A stretch of DNA of 64,000 bases from Bugula neritina (GCA_964035545.1 OZ037768.1:4331241-4395240), one strand, 5' to 3'; shown: positions 25,863 to 40,100, counted from the first letter of the stretch. The notes: generated by a model from the letters alone, not told the origin. A program made the numbers and translations.

Positions 25863-28800
25863 CTGTATTAAAATATTCACTGCAAACACGCCAGCTGATT
25901 CCTACTGCGTCTAATCTACAGAGCAAAAGATTTATTGGGAATATCAGAACTCAAATCTAATTGCAATTTTCCTCCGCTCCATTGTACTTTTATTGATATA
26001 AGGAGAAATGACAGAGATAAATAGTTAAATCACGAATAAACATTAAACCACTTTTTTTTTGTAAAACAGATTTATTTATTCTTTAAAAACCTGTTGAGCT
26101 AAATCAAAAATTTAATTAGTTGTTCAAATAGTTATACAAGAGATTATCTAACTTACCGGCTGCTGGTTGACATGTGATACGTATAGTAATGCTGAAAATA
26201 TTAACTTTGTGTATGCTCAAGTTGATCAAGTTTCCATATTGATCTTTGATAAATTTCAAAAAACAAGCGGTTAAAAAATGGAACAGTTGTACAGTAAAAT
26301 TGCAATTGTAACAATTTGTATGGTAGAATAGCTTATTAGATAAATTACATAGTAAACAACTTCGTTTTTTTCACAGGTTACAGCACATTCAGTCGCAAAA
26401 GAGCATGCCAACATTGTTTTAATATTATAACAGCAAAAGTTTTCAAAAGCTATATCAATTGTAATAAGCCATCAAACAAACTTTAAATTGACAAAAAAGT
26501 TTAAGTATACAATTTTTTTAAGGATAACATTACAATTTCATACTGTCTTGCATTATTATTAGTAATAACTTAACGTATCTGCAGCATTGTGTATAAAAAC
26601 CAACTCTTATAATTTTGTCAAATTTGAATTTTAAAGAAGTTTTTTCTATGCTACATACAATTTAAATCACCAAACATGAATAATCATGAGTCATTACTAA
26701 CCTTATAAACACTCTCAACAACTACATAGTGCGTGTTTGGTGGAAGCATGAAGCTTACTGCTACTCATTGTTATTCTGTGGTGTGTATACTGCAGCACAA
26801 GTTGCTAAACTGCTGCCTATCTATTAACACTTCGTTAAGAGTTGAATTAATTATATAAGGCTGGGCTACAAATACCCAATGACCAACCACTGATAGTACT
26901 GCTGGTTACAATAATATATCACCGCAGCACTGCTGTTACCAAAGCAGCTTATATCATATTGGAGAGAGCAACTTCTAAATTAGATTTATGGCAATTATAT
27001 CTATGCCTAATTGCATTTAGGTACTTTCAATACACATATGATCCATTGAAGATCATTGACAACTGGCTGAGATTTTTTGTCGGAGTGTTAAAAGTGTTTA
27101 GGGCAAGATATAAATATAGTTCCACCAAGATATCGCTGCAAACCACAAGCCAATAACAGCCTAGATAAATAATTCTATACAATCAAAAACACAATTATGA
27201 TAACCAAATCTATGCAAGTATTATTATATATTATTACAATCATTAGCATGTAAATTCTGTAGCATATTACAACATGGTTATTTTAAGCAATGTTGCTAAA
27301 TGTTAAGCATATTAATTTTTTTACACTACACATATCTAGCTATGAAATTTTGTATTTATACTTACCAACAATAACTTTATAGAGTGTAGAAGACTAGGTC
27401 AGCTTGAATGGTCAGCGAGTAGGCAAATGAGACACTTTCATGCTCTACTTTTAGCATGCAGTATTTGCAGTTTAAATTAAATTTCTAATCACTTAAGGTT
27501 GAGTGGTGACTGGTTACAATGAAACAGCAACACTCTTCTTGATTAGTAGCAATTATTTTAATTAGCATGTCCTCTCATAATGTCAAGTGAATTCATCTCC
27601 AAGGAAAATTAAATTAAATAGTATTTACATCTATTGACTCTGTTAGCTGGGTGTGTACATACACTTGAGATAAAGCTTTCTCATCAAACCAGTTCCTAGA
27701 TGGTGTAACTGTTTTCTTTCTTCAAAGTTGCTGCCACATAAAACAACTAAACAGGTCTTTTGCTAATGTAATATGCTAATGTCATAATGGTAAAAATTTT
27801 GACTGAATATCTGCGAAAATTTTTAGCAGTTGAGATACAATTGGCTGGTCCCTGTTTAGCAAGCCCAATTTTTTGTTTTAGTTTTACATTTATTTTATTC
27901 AAATTGCTTATTATTGAAACTAGCTGGCAAGATTTCAAATAGAAATAATTTATAACTTCGGCAGTAAAGCCATTGCCAAATACAATTAACTAATTGAATT
28001 TCCACTGACATTTTGCATAAGGCAGATAACTCCTGCAGTTGGTTTTACGTTTTAACCGGATGCAGAAGTTCTGCTCTGTGTGGCTTGATAAAACTGTATG
28101 CAAACTTCAACTTAATGTAGCTATAGCAGCTGTTTAAGTAAATTTAGGAAAATTGAGCACTTAAAACTTACGGATCAATAGAGAAAGTTTAACATTAATT
28201 ATTTTGTTTTAAACATAATTAACGAAAAGGTGCATGCAGAAGTAATCAGCAAGTTATCAATATAATGCAAGGCATTATTTACACAAGTTATAGAAATTAA
28301 GCTGCATAGCTGCTAGCGCTAATTTAAAATATAAAGTTATATTATTTCAATGGTTGTTACATCATGTTTTTAGTATTCATAAGGAAAGCAGTTACTGGGG
28401 CATTCAATTAAAGGTAGCGCAACTCCCAATAATATCACAAGTAGACTATTAATGTTCTGCAATATTGATAGGCTGAGAGCAAACAATTGATGAACAATAC
28501 ACTGGCAGTAAAACTACTATATAACCAAGTCTTACACAGATCAGCGCTAAATGAAGTAAAGTAATTTGCTGTATTTTTGATTATATTATTAATGCATGCT
28601 ATTTTTCTTGAAATCATTCTTTTATTAGAGATCAAAATAGACAAGCAATTTTTTATATATAATATTGATATAGTTCAGCAAGCAATGAATTTGTAGTAGT
28701 TGATGTTATGAACTGACTAATGCAGCTAAATATACACACACATAATGTATATATCACAAATAACAATATTTATGTACACAACATGTTTATACTGTTGTGT

Positions 28801-29974
28801 GATCTTTTGGTTGTTGGAGAAAGCAATAATATATTTAATTAGTGATTAAATAGATTTCGTTCTATTCAGAAAACATGGAGGAGAAAACATGAAGGTTCAC
28901 AATTAGTCAATAATTATGTACATCTAATTTACCATGAGAAGATGATTCTAAATAATGATACAAAAGCTTTCAGTTATACCTGCAACAAATTTCTAGACTT
29001 ATGAAAGTTGTGAATATCCATAATGCCAGTTTTCACATAGGAGTTTTAACCTGAAACTAAGAATTTATTAGAGATTCACAAGAGCTTTATTTATTTAAAA
29101 CTTTATTTTTCTACATAACATAAATTTATATATGTAATATCTTGCATAAATAGGTGACCACTTTAACAGACACAATTACATAAAACTACATAAGATCATG
29201 ATGAGCAATGACTGTAATCAACAGTAAACATAGTCACATAATATATCTTATGCATAATGCACCGGTATAAAAACTGTTTACATTTGCCAAAAAACTTAAT
29301 AGCTACTCCGTAGCTGATTAAAGCAAAGCCTAAACTGCAAGCAATTTTCTCCATTTGTATGATCCAAGATTAAGTGTAACAATTCTGTTTACAGGAAGCG
29401 CTAAAAAGAGTTTGCACCTCGTTGGTAACTAATTGACTAATGATAACTTCCACGAAAGCCTTGCAAAAATGTTAGAAATTCAGGTTTCATAGTTTTGCTC
29501 TGCAGAATGGGCTTTACCTTTCTTCTGGTATATTTTCAAGATTCCCTCAAATGAATGTTTAATATAATAAACTACACATGGCGTGTAGGCTTGAGATAAT
29601 AGCTTTACAGTTTAGATGCACGGACAGAAGAAGTTTTTCGAGAGGACAACTTTAAAAATATAAAATTATTTATATATATGGAGTTTCTAGTTTCACAAGA
29701 AGTTGAAAATAAAAAGTTTGTTGACTCAAACCCGAACTGAAGTATGAGAAATGCACATAGTCAAACTTCAAGAACCCTAGAAATGAGGATGCAGTTTGTA
29801 TTACTACTTTTGTACCTGTTCCTCAATCTACAACAAAGCAATTTGCATTCATTATTCTCAGCTTAAAAATTTCTTCAAACACAGTATTCAGCTTATAAAA
29901 ATTTGATAGGATTTGTCTATTGGCAATATTATTTCAAATGATTTTTAATATGTAATGGTAATGTGCATAGCATG
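25863..29974. other. gene-free stretch between receptor and TRIM-like genes
   Basis: About 4 kb of AT-rich DNA with no conserved coding segment on either strand. Open frames at 26959–27156, 27747–27938 and 28435–28644 look random. It should hold the receptor promoter and the 3' UTR of the TRIM-like gene, but no element can be pinned down. Confidence 0.5.
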
Positions 29975-32900
29975 TTACACAAAATTGTTGTTCAAAATAA
30001 AAATGGAGCTTTTTGCCCAACATAACATGTTTTTACAACTTCTTCCAAAAGTTAAGAGAAAATACTGATTACTGACTGAGTTTAGATTACCATATGCAAT
30101 TTTGGTCAATACCTTATACAGGAAGACAGCGCTTTCAGAGCCACAAGCAATGGCTAGAGTTTGTTTTGATATCGCCATATCATAGCCAAGAAAATCTTTA
30201 GGTAGGTCTATGGCTAAACATCCAAACCGCTTTCCTACAACCATATCACATGTACTTGAAAAGGTCAAGTCAAAATTTCACACTTTTATAGACAGCACTG
30301 GGTACACATTAGAGCACAAAATTGAAATTCAGTTGGGACATCACAACGCTTCAAATTTAAAGGAAATATTACTTTTATAGATGCAACTTGTAAAGAAGCA
30401 GAATAAGGCCAACCAGAAAAAATATGCTTATAAACTACACTTGAAATAAGAAATAATACAAGTAGTTTGCAGTCTTATAACTAATAAATGCAATATGACC
30501 AGCACAGACTTGCTTGAAGTTGTTGATATTTGGATACTCAGACTCTCACAAACCTGTAGTTAAATCATACACTTTAATGGCGCCGTCTTTCTTGCTATAA
30601 GCAAAGAGATATTTTCCTTTATAGCAGTGTATACCAAGTAGTTGGTCCGTACAATGGTGGATCCACATGACAACATTGCTGCTAATGTCTAACCTGTACA
30701 GTCTACCGGAAAGAGAATCATTGATAACCACAGAGGTTTCATCTACAGCTGCGATGGAGATGAAGCCTTGGCTAAGAAAGGGACAAGATATGGTCTTACG
30801 TACTCCGCCCTTTGTGGGTAGCACCACTAGCATCTTGTTGGGCCTGTCTGGCACCACAAGTTGATAGTTTACGACCACAAAGTTCATAGAGCTTTCAGTT
30901 GTATCTCCATTAATGATGGCCCAGCGTCTATCTGGTTTACCGTTGGACTTGTGTGTATAAACTATGAACGTGTTTTCTTTTTTTGTCAATGTGTAAAATG
31001 TACCACGGCATTCGGAGATGTGACATATCTCCTCATCAAATCCCTCTACAACCGGCCCGCCTAACTCTAATCCTTTTTCGATTCGAATTATTGTTTGATT
31101 ACGACCAACATATATCCTGTTTTTAGTCGAACACACAGATATCCCATTCTTGCTGGGAGAGAATTCAAATTGATGTATTGGAGACAAGAGTGCAGAAAAC
31201 ACCACCAGAGACTGCTGGGATTCCATCAACTTGCAGATATTAGATGGATTCGGTTTCCTAACCAGAGAAACAGATTTTTTCAAAGATGGTAAATTTTCCA
31301 GGTTTACAAGTTCTATTGGTGACATTTCCAGTTCTAAAGTTGGAGGGTGGTCTGAAAAAGTACAATGCAGAAATACTTGTAGAATATCTATAGTCAATAT
31401 GAACGAACTTGAGAAGGTCTTGCATAGGATTTTATCGGTTTGATTTCTAATTTACAGAATACATGTAAGATAGTGCTAATCTTCAAAGCTTATACGATGT
31501 ACATTTGCAAATCGAGATTACAACACTACCTGGGAGTTTCAATTTCACCGACTGTATGCGTAGAGGAGACAAATCTTCATTTGTTACACTTTGAATGTTG
31601 TCTTTCGTCTGTTTAAAACTTTTAATAATATCAACCTAAAATAAGAACAGACCAGAAAGGCTGATGTTAAACTATAAAATTGTGCTGCAATCACATCTCC
31701 ACTAAGCATATTATAAACATAACAGCTTGTCCAGTTTGAACACACAGCAAACAACATGAGTTACTGAGCCTCTACCTCATCAGACTAACATTAAATAAAG
31801 AAGGAAATTTCTTGCACAGTTCAGAATATTATATACTTTCCAGACAAATAGTAACAAAATAACAAGCTAGATAGCTATTCATATGCATGCTGAACATCTA
31901 GATGGCGTTATATTATGCTACCTTGTGACAATATTTTCTCCCTGATTGGATACACAGCCTATACTGGGTTAGTTTAGCCAATGACTGTCCCAGATTCTTT
32001 TCAGCATAATCTACCAGCTCATCTTGTGTTTTCTTTCTTTTCTCCACCAGTTGACTCTCCAACTTTGCATAGTGTGCTTTAATCGCATTCAACTGTGTAC
32101 AGAATAACCAGGAAATAAACAAAAACAATAACATGCTCTTATCTACACATGGAGCCAGGTCTTTTTTTCTAAAACTTATAAGTAAATGTTTCACTTGAAA
32201 CAGGAAAAAGGAAACATATTCAAAATACATGATGTTGTTAGTATGCTGTGGGTCACAAAAATTAATCAAATAGCCACATCAAAGTCACATCTCATTGTTT
32301 AAAAAGTGCCAGCGATAAGGATATAACTAAAACATTGCAAATCTAAACTAATTTTATATACCTGTTGGTCTTTAGTTTTTCGCACCAGTTTAACCATCTC
32401 CTTTGTGTCTTCCTCGTAGTTCGAGACACTCACAGAGATTTTCTTAATGAGTGTAGAAATTATCTTCTCTTTGCCCAGAGCTTCAGCTGACAACTGGTCT
32501 AGTAGTTGAAGCAGTTCCTCAAACAGATCATCTAGTGGTAGCAGCTGGTGTGCCTTCCCTAGACCCAAACAATACACCCAACTACTGCTAATCCCGAGTG
32601 GATAACTCCAAGTGCTACAGTATTATGGCTAAAGGTTAGCCATGTCTGTTTTTATAACATAAGTGCGGCAATAATGCTCCTAACCTACACCTAATAAAAG
32701 AAAGTGCAGTGCTTGAGTGACATTATGGACACTTGATTTTCTGACTCACCCTCAGAGCACTGTGCAAGACCTGCCAGACATTTCACACAGAACAACTCTT
32801 GGCATGCTCTGCATCCAACTGTGTATGGTAGCTCCTCATGCGTTGCGCAACTTTTCACTTCTAACCTCTTAGCCTGAACTTTATACTCCTCTATGCTGAT

Positions 32901-34177
32901 ACCCTGATGACTTACAAAGACCTCATTGTGCAACTGCAACATAAACCTTGGCTAACTCATCCAATGAGCAGACTTTTAACTCTTTCAACTAACAGAATTT
33001 CATAGTGTTAATAAAATGTACAACTTATAAACATAATCTAATATATAGGAATAAATCAAAGAGGAAATAGAAAATCGAGTAATGCTAAGAAGTGCTTTAA
33101 CCATAATGTTGATACCTACATTAATGACTTGAGCCTGTAGTTAGTAGTATATAGTTATCTGTGTTGAGATAACATATTGAACAGCGTAAAACAAGTACTT
33201 AGTATCAATATCAAGTATCAATGCGTAGAACAGGTGTACTTAGCTTACCTTCTGGTGTGCAGGACAACACTTGACTGGGCAGGTTGGACAGTAAACCACG
33301 GCAGCCACATTGCTGACACCTTTTTGGAAACAGGAATCACAGGCTATGATAGGCTCAGGTTCAAGATTGTAGTCTGGTAGGCTGTCTACTGAGACATCAA
33401 ATGCTTCACTGCCAAACATTCAACAATAAGCAGTAGACTAGAACTTGGCTATTTACCAGTCAGCAAAGCTTTAGTAAACTCTGTACCAGAAACACTTCAG
33501 CTAAATCTTTTCATCCATCTAAGATATTCCTCTATTTTAGTAAATAGTTTAGGAATAGAGGCTATTAACTGATAACATAGATTAGGTTTCTTCAATGAAT
33601 TTATTGCATACAGTTCACTGCTTAGTTGCAGGCTAAGTGGCAACAAGGCTCTGATCAGTAAATAGTAAAGTATTTTTCAAGTGTCTACTGATGGGTCCAA
33701 TCTAACCCTTGAACTCTGGAGCAATAAGATTTTACAGAAACTGCTAGTTGCAATATTTCTTACAGATAGCTTTCTAAAATCTAAGCCTTGAAATTTAGGA
33801 AACTAGAAATGGCAATTTAACCCATCACCATACCTACCTACAAAACCACATTATCATTGTTAATATGCGCTCTTTTAGAAACATGCTAGTATATTAAAAA
33901 CGTGAACTTATTTATTTATTTTAAAATTAAAGATATGTTAAAATGATTATACAAAATGACGTTATTTGTACTTTTTGAACATTTTGCAATTTTATAAAAC
34001 ATATCACCTGCAAGTTGGACATTGAATCAGATTGTAGGTTTCGTAAATGCTTATTAAACACTCTTCACAGTGTATATGAGAGCACGGCAAATGCTTTGGG
34101 TTAACTAGAGAATCTTCTGTGCGCAAGCAAAGAGCACACTCGACTCGGTCAGTTGGGGTTGCTGCACCTTCAGCCAT
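29975..34177 (-). CDS. TRIM-like RING/B-box/coiled-coil protein
   Basis: Eight exons (5' to 3': 34008–34177, 33249–33408, 32750–32933, 32362–32558, 31922–32092, 31530–31635, 30554–31351, 29975–30234) give 681 residues. Residues 13–57 form a RING finger (CALC, then CSHIHC and EEC, ending CPTC), suggesting E3 ubiquitin ligase activity. A B-box1-like Cys/His cluster follows at about 80–109 (CDSC, YCPTC, CPAH) and a B-box2 at about 134–168 (CATHEE, CRAC, CVKC). Residues 172–330 are heptad-like coiled coil. The last 350 residues are beta-strand-rich repeats (IYVGRNQTIIRI, GRLYRLDI, GAIKVYDL) resembling an NHL/WD-type propeller, not a SPRY domain. Substrate and subfamily are unknown; no named orthologue is claimed. 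Confidence 0.85.
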
Positions 34178-34499
34178 GCTTCAGTGAAGATACTTTAAAT
34201 AGAAGTTATACCCGTCAAAATTTTTCAAGCTTCAAGATTAAACTTGATATATAAACTTACATCGTCAGTTACAAATAGTAATTAGTAACTGACAGCTCGA
34301 GACTGTAACCTATTAGCTCACTTACACTAACTCTCCCAAATATTTAACTAACCAACTCTTGGAGTAAAAATGGTAGCATCAATATCATATTCTCTTCATC
34401 ATAAAGTGATCATGTTGCGATTATCACCATACAGTTAGACATAAGCCTAAGCCCAAGATTTTAGTGACAGATATTGCTCATTCAGTCATTGCTGGTATG

Positions 34500-36060
34500 A
34501 TTGAATTTGCAATACTTATAGTCATACTTGAAGTAGTCATTGAGTTTGACATAGGACTAGGAGTAGGTGATAGGGAATGATGTTATTATGATTATGATTT
34601 TCGCTATGAATAATACTACATGTCTATAACTATTACTATGACTTATGAGTAAGAGTTTGAGCATCTTTATCAGTATAACTATAAGTATATATCCGTAGAA
34701 CTCTATGAATAACTGTAAGACTCAAAACAACGCTAACACTAACAGTAACAACTAGTACTACAAGCACAGGTATTGCAATAAAATTCAAATAAATAATTAT
34801 AAAATCAAGTCAAATTGAAATTGCCACGTTAAGTCTAATACTAAATCTAATAGTTATACTTATACTTATAGTAATTTACATTCACTTTCAGATTACTCAG
34901 CTACACTTACACTTACAGTTACTGCTAGCCTTAAATTAAAGTTACTGTCACACTTAGTGAGTGACTTACAGCATCTAGTACAATAAATCAACAACAATTA
35001 CAATGTGAATACTAGTATTAGTATGACTATCACTCTGACTATGAGATAATCATAATCATAATGATAATCACTTTATGATAATGTAAATGAGCAAGTGTTA
35101 GTGTAACACTAACAGTAACAGCAAAACTAAGTCTTAGTCTAACAGTAACACTGTAACACCAACAGTAACTGAAATTCAAATTGAAATAGAATTTTTTTAT
35201 TTGAAATTTAGAGAAAACGCATGAAAACATATTTGAATTAACACTTGTCTGTTGTCATAGGGGTGATAGGCCTCAAGTAATGCTTGAATCGAGGATGAGA
35301 ATCATGTGCGAAATTTTGAATGCAACCACGTGTGACGACAAAGAAAACGCCCATGTGCAATGGCGTATGATTGGTTGATTTCTTTACGAACGTTTGACAA
35401 ATAGTTATAGAGTTATCTTCCTTCGGGAAACTAATGCTATGAAATAGTAAAAACCCAAAAAGAATTTGGCTGAATTGTAGCTAGTCAAATATAAAATTTT
35501 CTTTAAATACTTATTAATAAATATTATATTTAATAATAAATAATTGTTGTACCTTTCATTGTGATTGTGTACAATAATACTTTAATATAGTATAGCGTGT
35601 CAATAGTAGCAGTTATATTAACATTGTGATTGTTATTGTAAGTTATTAATATTTATTGTTTGTATTGATGTATGGGGATATTATATACATATTCATATTG
35701 ATAAGACATTGTGATTGTGATTGATATTGATAATTGGTTATTAATTGACATAGTTATACTTATAGTTATAGTAATAGTTTACGTGCTGGGTTAAATAACT
35801 AAATTTAAATCAATTTTAATCATAACTCATAACAGATAGCTCATAATACTAACTCTAAGTCATAAGTGATAAGACATAATGATAATGATAATCAGTATCA
35901 CTGATGTTGATAATGATAATCATAATGTTAGTGTTTAGTTATGAGTTGATAACATTAACTATAAGTTATAATTATGATTATTATGATTATAAGTGTAAGT
36001 ATTGGTATGAGTATCAGTGTCACTATTACTATAACTATAAGTATAGGTATACTTAATAAT
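34500..36060. repeat. cryptic simple sequence of short degenerate motifs
   Basis: Words such as actataagtat, taacactaacagtaac, gattgtgatt and gataatgataatcat recur in changing order and on both strands, with no fixed period. The stretch at about 35220–35570 is less repetitive. The same sequence style recurs at 47580–48560 and 49190–49400. Confidence 0.7.
35321..35380. promoter_or_regulatory. candidate promoter cluster: E-box and CCAAT box
   Basis: A palindromic CACGTG is at 35327–35332 and an inverted CCAAT box (ATTGG) at 35370–35374, inside a locally GC-richer, non-repetitive patch between divergent genes. Position and motifs suit a bidirectional promoter for the TRIM-like gene and SMG9. 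Motif-only evidence. Confidence 0.3.
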
Positions 36061-36287
36061 TATCATAGCAGAGATAGCCCTAAACGGAAACCTACAAAAC
36101 AAAGTAAAATTTTGTCATAATCATTTTGAACTTGATGTTTATCATTGTGATTGTCTGTATCTTATGTTAAATTGACACAATTTGAAATTAATTTGGATTT
36201 GAGAACTTATAAAGTCCATCTGAATACTAACATTTTATTCAAGACTGTTTCAAGACTGAACCATCGTGTGAACTTATCAAAGCAGCC

Positions 36288-36353
36288 TAGCATAGCTCAG
36301 TGGTACCGCAAAGCAATAGTAAACCGTATTGTGATTTCCAAATCATGCTAAAG
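36288..36353 (+). tRNA. degenerate tRNA-like sequence (probable relic)
   Basis: It has a perfect A-box-type tagctcagtgg, an anticodon-like arm with a 5-bp caata/tattg stem and 8-nt loop, a T-arm-like gtgat/atcat hairpin, and closing ends tagcat/atgcta. The D-stem does not pair and loop sizes are off, so this is more likely a tRNA-derived relic than a functional gene. Confidence 0.35.
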
Positions 36354-37172
36354 GTAAGATCAAGATTACAATTGAATTTGAAATTCAACATTTGCAAATT
36401 GGTATTGATCAAATAATATTTGGTAGTATTTACCCAAATTAATCACTACTTCATCATAACTACTACTTCTACTGCCACTGTGATTCATTAAAATTCTGTA
36501 CACCAATAAAAATGTTCAGTTAATTTGAAGTATGGGCAGGTCTAAGATTTTTCAGAATTTAGGAGCTGTCTTGTACTAGAAGTTTCAACTTAATTACTTT
36601 TAAATTCATGTAACGCTATAAGATTCATTATTCATCCTAAAATGATTATGTGGCCTTAACCTCTTGAGTCTGTTTTCAATCTTTGTGATTCTCTTTAATC
36701 AGAATGTGTGATAATAAAAACTCGAAACATTGCGATTTGAGAACTTTCATTATTTTTTAACAGTTATAAAAAATCAATCTGTTTTCTGGTACACTCACAT
36801 TTAAAGTAATAAAGTTATCTAAATAGCACATGTTATATGGCCGTTCAAAATCATTAGAGTGCATAAAGGTATGTAGCACTGGGTTAAGCATAGTCTGTAT
36901 TTTCCAACAAACAGCTCAGGTCTGTAGGTGGCATAAATCGCTTGTTTTAAACTGTAAGTGTTAGTTCATAATCTAGTTTGATAAGCATTTAATTTAACAG
37001 CATTTTCCACTAAAGAAAATTACTGAATGTAACTCATATGTTTTATTTAATATAATATACTGTACTAAAGTATAATTTAATATGCTACAATATAATATAA
37101 TGTAATATAATGCATTATCATATAGTATAATACAATATCATACACTATAATATAACATGACCTGGTTTGTAG

Positions 37173-40100
37173 ACCGGCACTACCAATACTCAACCCGAGC
37201 ATGGTTCTCCTGTTAAAACTCCTATAATTCTTGCAAAGCATGAAAAGGTACGTAGCATACACTTTATTACACAATATAGACTTTTTGTTATCTTCTAATA
37301 GTTTTACGATTAAATGAATGTAACTCAGCCTCATGATTGTCCTTTGTAGTTACAGAAAAAATTGTGTTAATAATTGAAATTCTACCAGCTTACCACACCT
37401 AATTTTGTGTGCAAGTGGCACTACATTTGAGTGTATGGAAGATGTTTGTTGCACATTGCAATAAAATTTGTCTCATTTCACGATTTTTGTGTAGCTTTTA
37501 GTGCCTATCCTATCCACACGCTTTGTTTTGGTCTTGATTGTGATTGTGATGATTATTATTGGTATAGTTTATGTGAAACACTGGCGATACAATTTATCAT
37601 TGTATAATTCTAGTATGGCTAGTTATTGACCCTTAGAACAAATCTGTTTCTACCAAAATAAAGTTTGATTTACTCAGTTCGTATTGTAGTCCATGTGATG
37701 TTGATAAACTTTGTAGAAAAACTCATGAGCTACATGAGCTGTATCAAACTTTATTAATCATTTTTCCATGAAACGTTTTTACCATCTTGTATTGTATCAT
37801 TGTTCATATTTACTTATAATATTGTAGCCCGGGGTCTCTAGTGAGTTACGCGTTAGTTCGGGCAGGTTATGGAAGCCCCGAGGTGATACTGATGTGAGAC
37901 TGGCGACTAGTCCTAAACACTCTATACCTACTCTGCTACAATCTGGAGAGCTGCCGTCCACTCCCCAGCAACCTTCATATAAGATACAGCAGAGAAATGA
38001 TGTCAAGCCTCAGCCAGGTCAGTAGGTCACATGTTTCTATGATGACATCATACAGTTTGAGAAAGCAGTTGGTGTATGATAATTCCTTAGACAGTTGAAA
38101 CTCATGTTTGTTTAAAGTCTCCATTTATGTGAAAGCCCCTTATGTAATTTTTTAATAAATGAATATATGTGCATGCTGTAGCGCAAGAGCTAGTATGATT
38201 GGATGCTCTTACTAGCACCACTAATGGTTATGCCGGGATTCAAACCTCAGTCTTAGTGCAAGCTAAGCATTACACCACAGCTACTCCCAGCTACTTACAC
38301 TTTTGTCATAAAATATTGATATTAAATTTCTCTCTTACCAATGTATTGCATAAAGTTATTGATTGAAATTATGCAGTATTAAATACAATGGCTGGTGTGT
38401 CATCAAAGTCTTGATTTAGTGACTTAACAGCCTCAAGTATTACTTATTGAATATATTCAACAACCTGACTTGCAACTGCCGTTACCTACCTACTTGGTAG
38501 AAACTGATGACAGGTGTGTAAAACTTACGTTATAGGTTGCTAGATTCAATTAGTAATTACTCTAGACTCTAGAGGTTGATAAATATTGAAATATAAAGCT
38601 GTGACATACAATTAGAGTATTGCTTGTCTATAGATTCTGATTGGACACACAGCACTTCACAAACTACATCTGTGAAGATTATAGATGAGTACATGAATTG
38701 GTGTCCTGATGTTCTTTCAGAGTTCCTCTTAGACCAGAATGACTACCGGTAAACTACCAACAGTTGTTATTTCTTTACTCTTGAAAGTGGGATTTTTAAT
38801 GTGTTTTGTGTAACTGTGTTTTGTGTAACTGTGTTTTGTGTAACTGTGTTTTGTGTAACTGTGTTTTGTGTAGCTGTGTTTTGTGTAACTGTGTTTTGTG
38901 TAACTGTGTTTTGTGTAACTGTGTTTTGTGTAACTGTGTTTTGTGTAGCTGTGTTTTGTGAAACTGTGTAAACACTGCTTTAAGTCCTCACCGCATACCC
39001 TTATATAGCTGCCTGCCTATCAGCAAATTAGTATAAAAAGTGCTGTCACTGTATTCTCCTCCCAGCTTTCACAAGGTGACCAAATAATTTCAGTTTCTTG
39101 CACAACCAAGCTACATACATGTGATATAAACTGGTATTTTACAATTGTAGTACAACAATAATTGCGGTAGAGTTGTGTCCTCCTGACATCACCTGTTTAC
39201 TGTAGAGTTGTGTCCTCCTGACCTCACCTGTTTACTGTAGAGTTGTGTCCTCCTGACCTCACCTGTTTACTGTAGAGTTATTGGTGTCCTAGGACTGGAG
39301 GGGGTAGGCAAGACATATATTATGAATCTACTAGCCACTCGGCCCAAGTCCTCCGCACCACCATTCAAAGCAGAGAGAACCGGACCTGATGGTGCCGGTC
39401 ACTCCACGTTTGGGATGAATGCTTACGTCACTCCAGAGAGAGTCATTCTTTTAGGTTACTATTTACTGCTTTTATTTCAGTTGACTGCAGGTTCTGTTTA
39501 GTTATATACTGCTTGTTGCTATATCTATAGTCTGGTAATGTTGCTTGTTGGTATATATTCTGTTTCACAATGTTGTTTGCCGAAATATATTTGTTATAGT
39601 TTTGCTTGCTGCCATATATTTAGTAAAGTGTTATTTGCTGCTTTATATTTATCGTAGTGTTACTTGTTGCTATATATTTATTGCAGTGTTACTTGTTGCT
39701 GTATATTTATCATAATGTTACTTGTTGTTATATATTTATTATAGTGTTATTTGTTGCTATATATTTATTATAGTGTTACTTGTTGCTATATTGAGTAAAC
39801 ATGACTGATTTATTATAGACTGCCAGCCATTGTTCAGCTCGGCTGTACTCGATCATATCCACTCTAATGAGAGGAAGTTTAACTTCAATGGAGATCTCTC
39901 TAGCGGAGAGGACCTGTGTGATGCAATCAACATGCAGCTCACCATGTTCATGCTCTCTGTCTGCCATATTGTCATCATTGCAGAAAACTGGTTCACTGAC
40001 CCCAACCTTCACAGGTCAGCAGTTGTCTTCTCTTTGCAATATGATTGGTTAACAACAATAAACGAATGCTAAATTGACTACCAAATTGTCATTAGTTTGT

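Larger units (their letters stand above)
34178..37172. other. divergent intergenic region (TRIM-like / SMG9)
   Basis: This separates the TRIM-like start codon from the first resolved SMG9 exon. Much of it (34500–36060) is degenerate short-motif repeat. A CACGTG/CCAAT cluster, a tRNA-like relic and a TATAATA repeat (37077–37150) are listed separately. The 5' end of SMG9 must lie here. Confidence 0.6.

Noticed and set aside
38805-38968. CRISPR-like array of identical short repeats
   Set aside because: Units are directly adjacent with no unique spacers, lie in an intron of an animal gene, and are ordinary minisatellite copies.
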